Origin: Pseudisothecium myosuroides
Lineage: Eukaryota > Streptophyta > Bryopsida > Hypnales > Lembophyllaceae
Reading direction: 5' to 3'
Length of the DNA: 64,000 nucleotides
Assembly (NCBI GenBank): GCA_951799445.1
Contig: OX637289.1
Coordinates: 23,560,245-23,624,244, forward strand
This document shows positions 1-11,763 of the stretch, one piece after another. The translations under genes and the position numbers were made by a program. Each line of letters begins with the position of its first letter. Position 1 is the first letter of the stretch. The notes below the pieces were generated by a model. The model made no database searches. It was given only the letters and a program-made list of their open reading frames with translations, and had not been told where the DNA came from.

Positions 1-575
1 ATAAGTGATGCAAAAGTTATGGAACATCTTGTTGTATAAGCAATCTTAGCAAATTCTTGAAAAAATAATGTATAGCATTTATGTTTTTAATTCAATTTTG
101 AATTTTTTTGAAAAATGCAGCCTAGTTTAGTTCATTTGCTGGAATAATCTCACCCTTAGGATTAGTATGTTTCAATTCTATATTAGAACTACTCATAATT
201 TGATTATTCCTTCTATTTTATACCTACTTTGACTTCAAAAAAAATCAAAATGAAAATCAAGTAGGAGATAGGGATACCAAGCTTTGAATTCAATTCTTCA
301 ACATAAAAATTATAAATTCGAAATTTGTAGTAAATAAATTTTAAATTAAGAGGATTTAAAGCCTTATTATCTAGTCATGCAAGGTGCAAAAAAACTCTCT
401 TTCTTCACTTTAATCACTTATATCTTATAATCTATACATTTAAAGTTTTTGAAATTTCTTCTATACATTCTCATACTTGTCTATTACAAAATCCTACAGT
501 TAGTTATGCAAAAGAAACAATTTTCGAGTGTTTTTGACAAAAAGAAAAGAAGACTTAGGGTGTTTAGGAGTTCAA
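1..575 (-). repeat. Decayed copy of TTAA-flanked element family (minus orientation)
   Basis: This AT-rich stretch reads, in reverse complement, like a diverged copy of the element at 1475-2405. Shared blocks occur in the same order, for example the 'rich in Ile/Phe-type AT' segments around the words for 'CACCCTTAGGATTAGT' (171 region), 'TTCAATTCTTCAACAT' (290 region) and 'TCGAGTGTTTTTGACA' (525 region). It ends near 575 with a degenerate form of the family terminus (TGTTTAGGAGTTCAA). The other end lies outside the window. No coding potential is visible. The family assignment rests on reading by eye. Confidence 0.5.
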
Positions 576-1474
576 ATATCTAAGTATATTTTTTGATATG
601 ATTTTCAATTTCAAATGTAAATTGATAGTTCACATATACAAATTCAAATATAATTGGTGAGAGTTCTTTTAATCCATATGTCCCAAAGTCCCCTCCTTGA
701 TAGACAATTAGGATTTTATATTGGCTTATGTGATTTCAATTTTTGCTATAATTTTTAGAAACTATTTTTGAAGATGGAAAAACACAATGGATTTTTGGGA
801 GTGTAATTTTGAATTCAATTGATGTTTGAAAGCAAAAACTATACCACCCTAAGCACCACAAAAATTCACTAGGCAACAAAAGAATCCTTTTCCTTGTATC
901 TCATACGAACGTCTACTAAGAATGTTTCAAAACCTAATGTTTTTCAAGTTTGTTTCAAAAATTCACAATAAATAATTTCAAATTTTCACAAAATGATTTG
1001 AAATTTCTATGACTTATAGAAATCATGTCATTATATCTTTGAATTATAAATATAAAGAAGTTTATTTGCATATTGTTCTAAAATGAGAGCATGTGTAGAG
1101 ATGAACTTTTACTTTAATGGATGTAAGATCACTTTTTGAAACTTCAAAGCTCCTAGAACAATCAAATTTTTTAATGACAAACGTAGGGATTCCTCCAAAT
1201 TTTCAATCTCTATTTCTAGCATCTAAATTCTTGATATTGATGAAGCTTTCTTGCAATAGTAGAGTTGACCTCAAATGAAGTTATCCCGCGAAGGACCAAG
1301 AAGCCTACTTTGGGTTTTCTGAAAATTCAAGCAGGCTCTATTGACTTCACAATTTGGGATAGTTGGATAAAATCTTCAAGGTGGATGCTAATCATCATAT
1401 TATACATGTGAAGCTTTGGTTCATGTCATTTTGATAAATATTGCAAAAATTACAAAGCTTTTTTGATTTCAATG
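576..1474. other. AT-rich intergenic DNA, no gene seen
   Basis: No conserved reading frame, RNA gene or clear repeat boundary is visible. Composition is strongly AT-rich with many A and T runs, as in the flanking repeats. Confidence 0.5.
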
Positions 1475-2405
1475 TTAACCCCTAAAGGCCCAAGGCCTTT
1501 TTTCTGCCAAAAAACACTCAAAACTGCCATTTCTATAGCAAAAAGTACAAAAAAATTCAAATTGTTTTTTTTTCCACATCTAACCGTAGGATCTTACACC
1601 TTATTGGTATAAGAATGTGTGGAAAAAATTTCAAAATTTTTGACCGCACAGATTGCAAGATATCTGCGTTTAAAGTGGAAAAATCAAGTTTTTCAGCACA
1701 TTGCGGGACCAGATTTTTTGACTTTAAACATTTTTAACTTAAAATTTTTGCACTACAGCGTTTTGAGCTTTAAATCTTTATAGTGGAGAATTGAGTTGAG
1801 AGTCTAGGAAAAAAAAAAAATTCAAAAAAACTTAATTATCATTCTTAAAAAAATTGTTAAGTAGAAGTAGGTACAAGATAGAAGGAAAATCTAAAATATT
1901 CATATATTTTAGATGGAATTAAAATGCACTAATCCCAATGGTGAGATTGTTCTAGCAAGTAAACTAAACCATTCACAAAAAAGAAATTTGAAAAATTACA
2001 AAAATTGCATTCCGAAATGAATCCTACAAGTTATTTTTTTCAAGAAGATGCTCTAATTGCCCGAAAAACAAGAATGTCCATAACTTCCTCATAACAAATC
2101 CAAATGAAATGAATAAAAGCTTTCCAGATAGACAAAAATATAATCTATGAGAAAAAAAATATTTTAAAAAAAAATTCAAAATTTTGCAAATTTTTTTTGC
2201 TGCCCCCCGTCCCCACGCATTCCAAGAAATGGCATAACTTCTTGCTCAAAGGTCCGATTTCAAATTTTTTTTTTTGCCACGTACCTCTCTCAATTCTTCA
2301 TGTTCACAAAAAGTTTCAAAAAAATCAGGAGAAAATTTCAGCAAAAAGGTACATGCCCGAAGACGCATTTGTCCCCCGAAGTGACAACGGGCTTTTAGGG
2401 GTTAA
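1475..2405 (+). mobile_element. TTAA-flanked non-autonomous element, copy 1 (931 bp)
   Basis: The element is bounded by TTAACCCCTAAAGGCCC at the left and GGGCTTTTAGGGGTTAA at the right, so the ends are inverted repeats starting CCCC next to TTAA. A near-identical copy lies at 56368-57269 with the same internal order (CACTCAAAACTGCCATTTCT near the left end, CCCCGTCCCCACGCATTCC near the right end). There is no transposase frame; the short frame at 2197-2418 is chance. TTAA flanks and CCC-starting termini are the known hallmarks of piggyBac-type transposons, but no transposase is here to confirm the superfamily. The high identity of the two copies suggests recent movement. Confidence 0.7.
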
Positions 2406-3180
2406 AGCGGGTAGCTAAAAATATATTCTAAAAAAAGATTGATTAATTTTATTTGATTGTTTAGATTGATACCTAGACAAAAATATTTGAACCATTAAAT
2501 TTAGAATAATGAGATGAAAGCTTTGGGGAGTTATATTTTGCGGGTAATGAAGGTTGAAAAATATGTAAAGTCATTTTTTAACTCATTTACCATTTTCCCA
2601 AATATTGACTGAAATGCATAAGTTATGGGGTATGTTTTTTTTTTCCTTAAAATGGTAAAAGACAAAACTTGACTTTTGGGATGGATGAGAAAAACATACT
2701 TTTTGAAGTTTAGGCACATCAAACTTGCAATGGGTAGCAACTTTCTATCTAAAATTTTAAGAGGATGATCTTGAAGGATGTTGGTAAATGATCCTACGGT
2801 TGGCTTTGTTAAGGAATAAATCTAGAATTTTTTTTTATCTTTGCTTTGCGTACGAGTATTTTGAAGTAGTATTGTATAGGGCAATCACCAAGGCGAAGGA
2901 AATCTTGGAAAAAAACAAGCTAGTGAGGAGGGCAAAGCACGACGAGGAATGCCTATTTTTTCCCCAGAGTTCCCAACAATGAAGAGATTGTCTGACGTAA
3001 ATGCCCTTCCAAAAATGGATGAAATATGTGATTGATGAATGCAAGATCGGTAATCATTGATTACATACATTTTACGCATTAGGAGCAAATTACAGAAAAT
3101 AATTTGCCCGCCTTTTGAATGGAGCATTTCTTGGCGAGGGTTTATTAAACCTCAAAATACTACTAACAATCCTTTAACAG
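2406..3180. other. Intergenic DNA, no gene seen
   Basis: Short overlapping frames occur on both strands at 2788-3127 but none shows a recognisable domain, splice structure or conservation. I see nothing else I can support. Confidence 0.4.
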
Positions 3181-4110
3181 TACACCCAAAATTGCACCTT
3201 GCCTAAAATCGACATCACCACTATATATACATCTCCAAAATCAGTTTGTACCTACGTGAAAGAAACGGTTTTAAAACCTTTATTCCAAAAAAAATTGTGC
3301 CCCTTCCTAACTTTTGTATATGGTGTCTAAATGCCGCATTTTTTGGTGCATTAAAAAACTCCTTCCCCTCACCAACAAAAAAATCCACATAAATTTGACC
3401 AATCTAATAATAGTGCCTAAAATCGACATCACCACTATGTGTACATCTTCAAAATCAATATGTACCTACATAAAAGAAACGGTTTTAGAACCTGTATCCA
3501 AAAAATTGTGTGCCCCTTCCTAACTTTTGCATACGGTATCCAAATGCCGCATTTTTTGGTGCGTTAAAAACATCCTTTCCCTCGCCAACATGAAAATCAA
3601 CAGAAATTTGACCAATTTAATAATAGTGCCTAAAACTGACATCACCACTATGTGTACATCTCCAAAATCAATATGTACTTACATGAAAGAAACGATTTTA
3701 GAACCTTTACCCAAAAAATTGTGTGCCCCTTCGTAACTTTTGCATATGGTGTCTGAATGCCGCGTTTTTGGGTGCGTTAAAAACCTCCTTCCCCTTACCA
3801 ACATAAAAATCAACAGAAATTTGACTAGTCTAATAATAGTGCCTAAAATCGACATCACCACTATGTGTACATCTCCAAAATCAATATGTACCTATATGAA
3901 AGAAACACTTTTAAAACCTTTACCCAAAAAATTGTATGCCCCTTCCTAACTTTTGCATACAGTATCTGAATGCCGTGTTTTTTGGTGAGTTAAAACCTCC
4001 TTCCCCTCGCCAAGTCGCCAACATGAAAATCACCACAAATTCGCCCAGTCTAATAATAGTAAGCCGCCTGCACAGTAGCCCAAAGTGGCGGTTTTGGGCG
4101 GGCTACCCAC
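3181..4110 (+). repeat. Tandem repeat of four ~213-bp units derived from a dispersed MITE
   Basis: Units begin at GCCTAAAATCGACATC-type words at 3201, 3415, 3628 and 3841, so the period is 213-214 bp. Each unit holds the words CTCCAAAATCAATATGTACC, CCCCTTCCTAACTTTTG, ATGCCGCATTTTTTGG and GTCTAATAATAGTGCC. Because 213 is divisible by three, each unit keeps the same 69-residue open frame (3314-3523, 3527-3736, 3740-3949), but each ends in a stop and the proteins match nothing I know. The same core occurs singly at 8955-9180 and 9520-9800, and inverted at 10860-11130, 22263-22390, 23590-23740 and 34700-34860. The flanks (TACACCCAAAATTGCACC at the left, AGTGGCGGTTTTGGGCGGG at the right) look like the ends of those single copies, so internal amplification of one MITE is likely. 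Confidence 0.8.
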
Positions 4111-4740
4111 AGTCTCCCAATTGTTCTGTCTGTCTGTCTGTCACTGCAGCTAGATTACTTGTTGAAGTGCGTTCAATTGGCATCGTTCAGTGGCCTTTGC
4201 TCATCTCATGTGCTGCACTTGCTGCACCCCAAAATTCTCTGCGTCCTGGCAATGATTTTGTGCAATGTGGAAACTGACTTGATTGGGACTCCCGGGGCGT
4301 CTGCCTGCCTGCCTGCCTGCACCTCAATCGTCGCCCTCATCGGCCTCCTCCGTAAGTTACAGTAAGATGCTCCTGGAAGCTCATGTCAAACTGGCAAAAA
4401 AGAGGAATAGACGTCTGACATCAAGCATGGTGGAGAGGTCCGTAGGGAACGTACATGCTGCTCTGAAATTGGCTCGGAAATCATCAGCTATCAAAGCTTA
4501 TTCAGCTCAATTTTTTGGTGCAAGGGATCATAGACAAGAGGCGCAAGGCGGTGGGGTGTCCTTGCAAATTGAACTGTCATGCAACCTTCCTGTACGTCGC
4601 AATGTATGTATTTCATTCATTTTAGAGAGAGAGAGAGAAATGTCCCTTGTATGAAGTTCTGCGAGTGTGCAAGGTGGAGGAAAGACAGCCGTTGGGGATT
4701 TTGGGGTGGCTCATAGACAGACAGACAGACAGATATGTGG
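4111..4740. repeat. Low-complexity segment with tetranucleotide microsatellites
   Basis: Contains a (CTGT)n run at about 4123-4141, a (CTGC)n run at about 4300-4320, a (GA)n run at 4626-4638 and an (ACAG)n run at about 4715-4732. The CTGT and ACAG runs are complementary and about 590 bp apart, so they could pair. Overlapping frames at 3936-4654 look like by-products of the repeats; no gene is supported. Confidence 0.6.
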
Positions 4741-6290
4741 GTGCTGTTTTGAAAGGAGGAGCCACAATGCATCCAAAAGAGGCAGTAACTGCCTACAATT
4801 AATATTGGACAATTGGATGAGCCACTAAGCTAATCACACCGAAACATCGATAACGTAGATTGCTCCTCCAAACCGACCCCTACTTTTGAAGGAAAATTGA
4901 AGAGGGAGGATACCCGCCCAAAATGGTGAGCGTTAGAAGGACAACTGGACAAGTGTAAGGTGGAATTGGGGGTCATTTTGGGTAGTGAGCAATTCTATTA
5001 TAGTAACTTATTGTGGAGGTGGCGACCTTACCTTACAAGTGGTTGATTTTGGATACACTTTCTTTTCTCTCATGGGTTTTGATACTACTAGTGTTATTTC
5101 TTAATGTGCATCAAATAGATTTTGGCATCACTTACATGACACTTTTTAACCTTGTACACCTTGCATTTTTGAAAATTTGTAGCTAATTCACAATGCTTCC
5201 AAAAATTATGGAACTACTTGCATTTTGATTTGTGGCCCTTCACTAATGTGCAAAATTGTTGTTCATTTTCTACAGCATATCGGATATGCCACAAAGCTTA
5301 TTCATGCAATTTTAGGTGTAGTTACAATACAAAAAGGGGGATTGAAAACAACTACTTGTTCTAGAGAACCATGGAGAGCATTGAGGTAGAATCACCTAAT
5401 TCCAAGCGTGTTTCAAGATCCAAGACCTAGAAAAATCGAGAAAATATTGAGATGCTTGTTGCACTCTCTTCAAGGTGTAAATACTAAAAATAGGACATGG
5501 TTTTAGAAAACCTACCAATTCAACTTTGACCTCTTATAAATTTTGCATATTATAATCAAATATCATTCTTGGATTTCTCCCAAATTTATTGCAAAATTGT
5601 CTTTATATGAATAAAAAATGAGAGCTTTTTAATACTCAATTGTGCTTTGTAAAAATATTTGCTCAGTTTAACTCCAAAAAGGCAGTCACAATTTTAGGCC
5701 TAAAACTGCTTCAAAATACTTGCATTCAAAGCAATGCCAAAATCTTTGTCTTTATTTATCCCTTAACAAATTCATTGTAGGATATTCAATTAACTTATTA
5801 GAGTATACACTCCTAAAATTTCCAAACTAAAAAACTTTACCGATTGCAAGATCATGACGCTTGAATTTCAAAAGAAGTATTTTCAACTCTTTCCAAATGG
5901 TCATTCTCACCTTTCAATTTTTTTATTCAAAAATATGTACGTCCTACAACTTGCATCTTCTAAAATATGTTGAAGAAATAAATTGGGAATACATATAAAA
6001 AATCTAATTTTCTTTCATATATTCATGCTGAAAAATAGTAAATAGAATGAGGCACAATATAATTAAAAATATAAAATTAATAAGAATTTTGTTATAGAAT
6101 TGAAAATTTTCAATCCCAATGGTTGCAATGTTATAAGAAACAATCTACATCGTGCGTTGTAATTTTTTCCAAAAATATTAAAAATTAAATTCAAAGCAAA
6201 ACTTCAAAGTTTATTTTGGAGTAGAGACTCTGTATAATCAAAATAGAATTTTATCAAAAAACATGCTTGAAAGCTTTAAGGGTTAAAGTG
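4741..6290. other. AT-rich repeat-derived DNA, no gene seen
   Basis: No conserved frame. The right part (about 6000-6290) resembles the TTAA-element family in plus orientation and ends with a terminus-like CTTTAAGGGTTAA at 6277-6289. Confidence 0.4.
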
Positions 6291-7400
6291 ATCCAACCTT
6301 AGCAAAAAGCGGTTGTCTTATGCAGGCGCATATTGTACTAGCCAGTGCACATAAGTGTATAAGGTTTGTAATTGGCCTTGGAATTTCCAAAGCCTACATT
6401 ACCCCCTCAATAGGATCACTTTTTGCATTGTGCACCTATACAACATGCATCCTCCACTGCATCTCTAATAAAAATCTACAATCTTATAACTTGGCATTTC
6501 AAGATTGCGTTTCTATTAGTGGAGCAAAAGAAGTGCTAAGAGAATTTCAAAGTAATTCCCTATATGACTATTAATTGTTGTGTCTACATACAACGGCAAT
6601 GAAATCACCAATGCATTGTTCATGCATGAATGCAATAAGCAAACTCATCCATTTGAATGATTATTTATCCATATGAAAAATCCTAGCTATTTGCAATAGA
6701 ATCTACTAGAATAGGATGGAATAATAAATGTTGGTATAACTTCTAGTGAATGTAGTGGCCTATGATGTTTATAGTGATTTTATTGCAACAAACTTGAGTT
6801 TAAAATTTAATTATTTGTAATCTAAGATGTTTCTATTTGGTCACTTTGTATTTGTAAAATGCAACAATAGCAAAGTGTGCTTTGTAGGATGAAGTTAGAG
6901 TATTTGCTTGGGAATGTAATACATCAGTTGAATAATGGGAAGGCCTTCAAACACAAAAAGATGTTGTATGTGAATATTGGAATAAATACATTTTGTATAA
7001 TTGACGGTGTTTTGTGAGTTGTTTCATTTTTCCTTGAATATGCACCTAGCTATTGTTGTATTTGCAGGATAGAATTTCACTTCTAATTTATATAGTCTTG
7101 ATTATTCTTGCTTTGGATAAAGTATTAAAGGTCTCGTATGGTCTCCATATAGAAGATGTGCAATGATATTTGAAGTTTTGTATATACTGCTCTTTGAAGT
7201 TTCTAATACAATGATCTTTAAAGTTTTGTTTTACAATTTCAAATATCAAAGTAATATAAATAATGTGCTTTTAGAAAACTTGTCAAGGCTAGATTGAAGT
7301 TCACTTGAGATTTAATAGAAATTTGAATTTATGCTATAATCAAATCAATTTAATTCTTACAAAAACCAAAACTAATTGAAAAATTCTTCAATTAATGCAC
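6290..7400. other. Intergenic DNA, no gene seen
   Basis: The only sizeable frame (6320-6574, 84 residues) has no recognisable domain and sits in AT-rich DNA without splice or promoter support. Confidence 0.4.
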
Positions 7401-7429
7401 TTTCATATGCATTAATTGCACTTTCATCT

Positions 7430-8153
7430 TCAAAAAAAATCTTCAAAAAAATTTAAAATTAAAAAAAAAAAATTGTTTCTCATAGATTGTATTTTTATCT
7501 ACATGCCAGAAGCTTTGATCCATTCCATTTGGATTTGTTATGAGAAACTTATGGACAATATATTTTTTTGGACAATCGTAGCATCTTTTTGAAAAAATAA
7601 CTTGTAGGATTCATTTTTGAGCTCAATTTTTGCAATCTTTGACAAAAAGAAGTTTCACAAGGTTAAGGTTTTTTTATAGAAAAATCTCATTGTTGAGATT
7701 AGTGTGTTTCAACTCCATCTTAGAGCTATTTACAATTTTGTTTTTTCTTCAATCTTGAACCTACTTCGACTTAACAATTTTTTAATGAATGAAAATTAAG
7801 TGGGTTAAAAAAAAAATTCCTAGGCTCTCAACTCAATTCTTCAACATGAAAAAATAGCAAATCAAAATTAGTAGAGCAAAAAATTTAAGTTAAAAAGGTT
7901 TAGAGCCAAAAAAATCTAGTAGAACAAGGTGTAAACAAACTTGTTTTCTTCACTTTAAATGCAAATATCTTGCAATCTATGTAGTCAAAGTTTCTAAAAT
8001 TTCTTACACAAATTCTTAGACTACCGTAGTCTAGTACAAGATCACATGGTTAGATATGCAAAAAAACATTTCAAAAAGTTTTTTCTTTTTGCAATAGAAA
8101 TGGCAATTTTGAGTGTTTTTTGATGGAAAAGGGCCTAGGACTTTAGGAGTTAA
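7430..8153 (-). mobile_element. TTAA-flanked element family, diverged inverted copy
   Basis: Read in reverse complement, this matches the 1475-2405 element. It starts at 8153 with TTAACTCCTAAAGTCCTAGG, continues with CACTCAAAATTGCCATTTCT (8100-8120) and carries the same later segments, including the region around 7490-7560 (complement of the 'CATAACTTCCTCATAACAAA' block of copy 1). The distal terminus is missing or too degraded to place. Divergence from copies 1 and 2 is much higher, so this is an older insertion. Confidence 0.6.
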
Positions 8154-8950
8154 AATCATTTTTCTTCGTAATGAGGCAATTCTAGACATGAAACCAAACT
8201 TTCTAATCTTTCCAATGACACATTCTACGTATATATACAATTTTTTTTTGTTTCAAAGTTAGAAAATGTGCTCTATTGTATATTTTTGGATATAGGTTTA
8301 TATATGTATCTAGCACTGAGTCATGTAATATTACAAAATCATAAAGTCAATCTTAATAGTTAAACATCAATTTTATGATCTTTAAAAAATGAAACATTAA
8401 AAGGTATTAATAGGTAATAGAAAATTGTCATATATTAGCACACATTGCAGTATTTTAGTATAATCTTGGTCATACATCAGTACTATATACTATAAGTGTA
8501 TATTGTGGCATTTGGAGATCGTTCATAGTTTAGAATGCAACGATTCTGTACCTTTTGATGTAGTGCAATATTTCTAACATCCGACCAAGGCTTTTTTTTT
8601 TGGCGAAATTTCGCTAGATTCCAACTTCCTCTGACAAATTTCTGCCATTGTACCTGGCTCCCTCCAAATATTGACCAACAAACGGAGGGCACAGAGGGGC
8701 TCCACTGTTCATCTATAGTGCGGAAAAAAGCCCTGCATCCGACTAGTTTGCAAAAAGTTTTAAATGTGGTGACCTTTTTCACATTATTCAAAATTACCTC
8801 CTTACAGTGACTACTTGTGCATTAGTAGTACCTTAGGATTTAGAAGGTAAAACATATTAGAGTGAAGTTGTAATGCACCCATACAATGAACAAGTACGTC
8901 TTTTTAAATGCAAAAATACATGATCTTTCAAAGAAAATCAATCAAGACAA
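8154..8950. other. Intergenic DNA, no gene seen
   Basis: A 102-residue frame on the minus strand (8483-8791) has no recognisable domain. Nothing else stands out. Confidence 0.35.
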
Positions 8951-8954
8951 CTAA

Positions 8955-9220
8955 GGTGGGCACCTCCAAATGCACCATTGACCTAAACCACCATCTTCAC
9001 TTTGTGCACATCTCCAAAATCAATTATGTACCTATGTGGAAGAAACTATTTAGAATTAAACTTCGTTCCTTCCTAACTTTTGCATACAGTATCCAAATGT
9101 CGTGTTCTCTGATGTGTTGGAACCTCCTTTCCCTTGCCAACAAGAAAGTCAATGAAACCCACCTTACATTTTCATCCCAAAATCAAATATTAATACACTA
9201 CCAAACAAATTTGTTCCTCT
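8955..9220 (+). repeat. Single copy of the 213-bp MITE core
   Basis: Carries the words GTGGGCACCTCCAAATGCACC, TCTCCAAAATCAATTATGTACC (shortened here), CCTTCCTAACTTTTGCATAC and TTTCCCTTGCCAACAAGAAA in the same order as the tandem array at 3201-4060. Diverged, non-coding. Confidence 0.6.
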
Positions 9221-9229
9221 GTCATTGTT

Positions 9230-9499
9230 GGTCGAGCTTATAGTTGTATGACGAGCCTCTTGTAGAGGCCATTTTGCTCCCCCTGTTTTATCCTTGGGGA
9301 GAAAGCAGGAACTTTTTATTTGCAAAGCATAATTTTTTTTGCAAATTTTGAGTTCATATTTGCAATCAAAGGCCCCAAATTAGCTAGGAGAAGTATAGAG
9401 AAATAGAATTAACGTGGCACAAAATAGGGGGCTTCTTTTTTACATTCACCCTTGGTTGGACCTCTGCAAGAGGCTCGTCATACAACTATAAGCTCGACC
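9230..9499. mobile_element. 270-bp inverted-repeat element with imperfect 9-bp target duplication
   Basis: The left end GGTCGAGCTTATAGTTGTAT and the following CTCTTGTAGAGG are repeated in reverse complement at the right end (about 9462-9499), giving terminal inverted repeats of about 38 bp with one or two mismatches. Flanks are GTCATTGTT (9221-9229) and GTCATCGTC (9500-9508), a 7 of 9 match consistent with a 9-bp target duplication, as known for Mutator-like elements. The interior is about 190 bp and non-coding, so it would need a transposase in trans. It separates two related MITE-core copies (8955-9220 and 9520-9800). Confidence 0.7.
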
Positions 9500-9519
9500 G
9501 TCATCGTCCATGCTTGGCC

Positions 9520-9800
9520 TAAGGTAGGTACACCCAAAAGTGCCACTAACCTTAAACTGACATCTTTACTCTGTGTACATCTTCAAAATCAATTTTGTAC
9601 CTATGTGAAAGAAACCATTTAAGAACCAAACTTTGTTCTTTAATAACTTTTGCATACAATATCCAAATGCCACGTTCTCTGGTGCGTTGGAACCTCTTTT
9701 CACTTGCCAACAAGAGAATATGAAAATCTGACCAGTCTAATAATAGTAACTAGGCTCAGTAGCAAAAAGTGGTGGTTTTGGATGTAAGGTAGAAACACCC
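9520..9800 (+). repeat. Dispersed MITE copy related to the 213-bp array
   Basis: Begins TAAGGTAGGTACACCCAAAA and contains the array core: the AAAATCAATTTTGTACC, ACTTTTGCATACAATATCC and AGTCTAATAATAGTAAC words, ending with AGCAAAAAGTGGTGGTTTTGG. This single copy indicates what the unamplified element looks like: TA-flanked, about 280 bp, with imperfect inverted ends (TAAGGTRGGTAC... and ...TTTTGG). Confidence 0.6.
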
Positions 9801-10540
9801 AAAAGCATCTCTGCTTCCATTCTTGTACCCTAGAGTACCACTAAATGTGACCCTGGACTTTTGATAATGTGTCCTACAGATGTTTAACTTTGATTTGCTG
9901 ACGCATTTGAAGGTGACACATACTTAACTCTAATTTGTTGACTGTTGATTTCTGCAAAGTTCAATTTAGGGTCCACCTATGTGACAGTTTCAGTGGTCTT
10001 AAGAGACAACACTTAGAAAAATCATAGAAATTACATCCCACATCCAAAAAAATCTAATTTTTTTTTTTAATATTCATGATTTTCACTTGCTAATACTAAA
10101 TAAAATTATATTTAGGAAAAAGTGCCTCCAACTATGCTGAATTGCTAATATTGACGGTTTTGGTTGTTTCCACCGTACCCACCTTATTTGACAAAAATTG
10201 CTGGCCTCTTCTTCTATGTCCTCCATAACTCGTCCTAATCTGACGAAGGAAATTTGAGAGGAAGTAGAGAGGAAGAGACCATGGCAGTTGCTTCATGGAC
10301 GAAGAGTAAGCTTAATTGGAGAGCCAGCTAAGCTTAATGTGAGTCCACTACAGTACTGGTAAGTTAATTGCAGTTTTTTCAATAAATTTTGTGGTTAACT
10401 TTGAGAGGAGAAGTGGGGAATTATTTCCTATTTACAAAAACTGCGTGGGGGGATGCATGTATTGATGTCATAGGAGCAATGGCAGCCCACCACCAGCCAT
10501 GCATTGGGGATGGGGGCCTTGAAAATGGAAATTAGCTTTG
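9801..10540. other. Intergenic DNA, no gene seen
   Basis: No conserved frame or clear element boundary. GC content rises slightly around 10180-10330 but no exon can be supported. Confidence 0.35.
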
Positions 10541-10589
10541 AATGTCCCACAGCTATTGTGAAATGCATTGCTAGGGAGTCTGCTCTAAA

Positions 10590-11130
10590 AGCAACCTTGT
10601 AAGAGCTGATTGCATTTGGGGTAGCTAAACTTCTTGAAACAATTTTCAGTAAATTTTTGTAGGAAGTGAAATGGAATTGGCATCTAATCCAAGTCGTTTC
10701 ATAATTTTTGGACCTTTGTGGAATTAGTTACGAATTTTTGAAGTTGAAAAGCAATGGTCACTAAAAGCAACCACCTCCTAACATGTACACTACTGATATA
10801 TTGAAGAGTGCAAAATGTACCTCGGTATTAGTGGTTGCTTTTGGAGCACCCTCCCTTAAGGTGGGTACCCCCAAACGCCACTTTTTGCTACTGTGCCTAA
10901 TTACTATTTCTAGACTAGTTAAATTTTCATTGATATCCTTGTTGGAAAGTGAAAAGAAGCTCCAATGCATCAAAGAATGCAACATTTGGATATTGTATGC
11001 AAAAGTTATGCAAGGTCAAAAGTGTTTTTTGGTAGAGGTTCTAAAATTGTTTCTTCAACATATATACATATTGATTTTGAAGGTGTACACAAAGTGATGA
11101 TGGCAATTTTAGATGGGGGTGCAAATTTGG
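10590..11130. repeat. Two adjacent MITE remnants
   Basis: 10620-10800 shares the words CATCTAATCCAAGTCGTTTC and GAATTAGTTACGAATTTTTG with the MITE downstream of PsbP at 32677-33007. 10857-11130 is a minus-orientation copy of the 213-bp core: it starts TAAGGTGGGTACCCCCAAA, carries TATTGTATGCAAAAGTTATG and TTTTTTGGTAGAGGTTCTAA, and ends with GGGGGTGCAAATTTGG. Overlapping short frames here are chance. Confidence 0.55.
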
Positions 11131-11690
11131 ATTTACTAACCTCTAAAGCATCCTCATTCCTGGGTCTGGTTCTGCAACATTGCAAAGGTACATGTAGAGC
11201 TTGGTTACTTGGACGTTTTTCAACAAGACAAAACCTAAGTTGCAATGCCTCAACCCTCGCACATTACTTTGAACCTTAGAGCTCTTATTGCCCTAGTTGT
11301 GGAGACTATTCATGTTGCCAATGTTAGAGACAAAGATAAATGATTGGTTGGAGGAGTTACATATTACGTGGTTGTTGCTCAGATTCCTTTTACTATAGTT
11401 GTTGGCTTGTTTGTTGCACTCTGCATAAAAGCAAAAAAATGCCGTAGAAAAGCCAAAATCGAATGTGCCTTTGAAAGTCAAATGAGCATTAGGGCATATT
11501 AATTTCATTCCCAATTGTCCGTTGAAAGGCCTTTGGGGAATTGTCTGTACATTACTATATTTGACTTCTAGAATATAAATTATGTATTGGAATCTAATAG
11601 AACATAGAGTGGCTATCAAATGTTTCAAAATATTTTGATTCATTTTTGAAACATTCTCACCATTAGGATTTACAATTCTCAATTTTTTTA
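11131..11690. other. Intergenic DNA, no gene seen
   Basis: A 129-residue minus frame (11293-11682) has no recognisable domain. Part of it resembles the interior of the TTAA-element family (word CATTCTCACCATTAGGATT near 11650). Confidence 0.35.
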
Positions 11691-11763
11691 GTCAAAGTTA
11701 TTGGCAATTTAGTGTTTTCTTTCATCCAATACCACGTTTCACTTTTTTATTTTTTCTAAGATG

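Noticed and set aside
3314..3949. Three related 69-residue frames as a small protein family
   Set aside because: They are a consequence of a 213-bp repeat unit being a multiple of three. The core recurs elsewhere without an open frame and has no recognisable domain.
3201..4060. CRISPR-like array
   Set aside because: Units of 213 bp are directly adjacent with no spacers, and the genome is eukaryotic.
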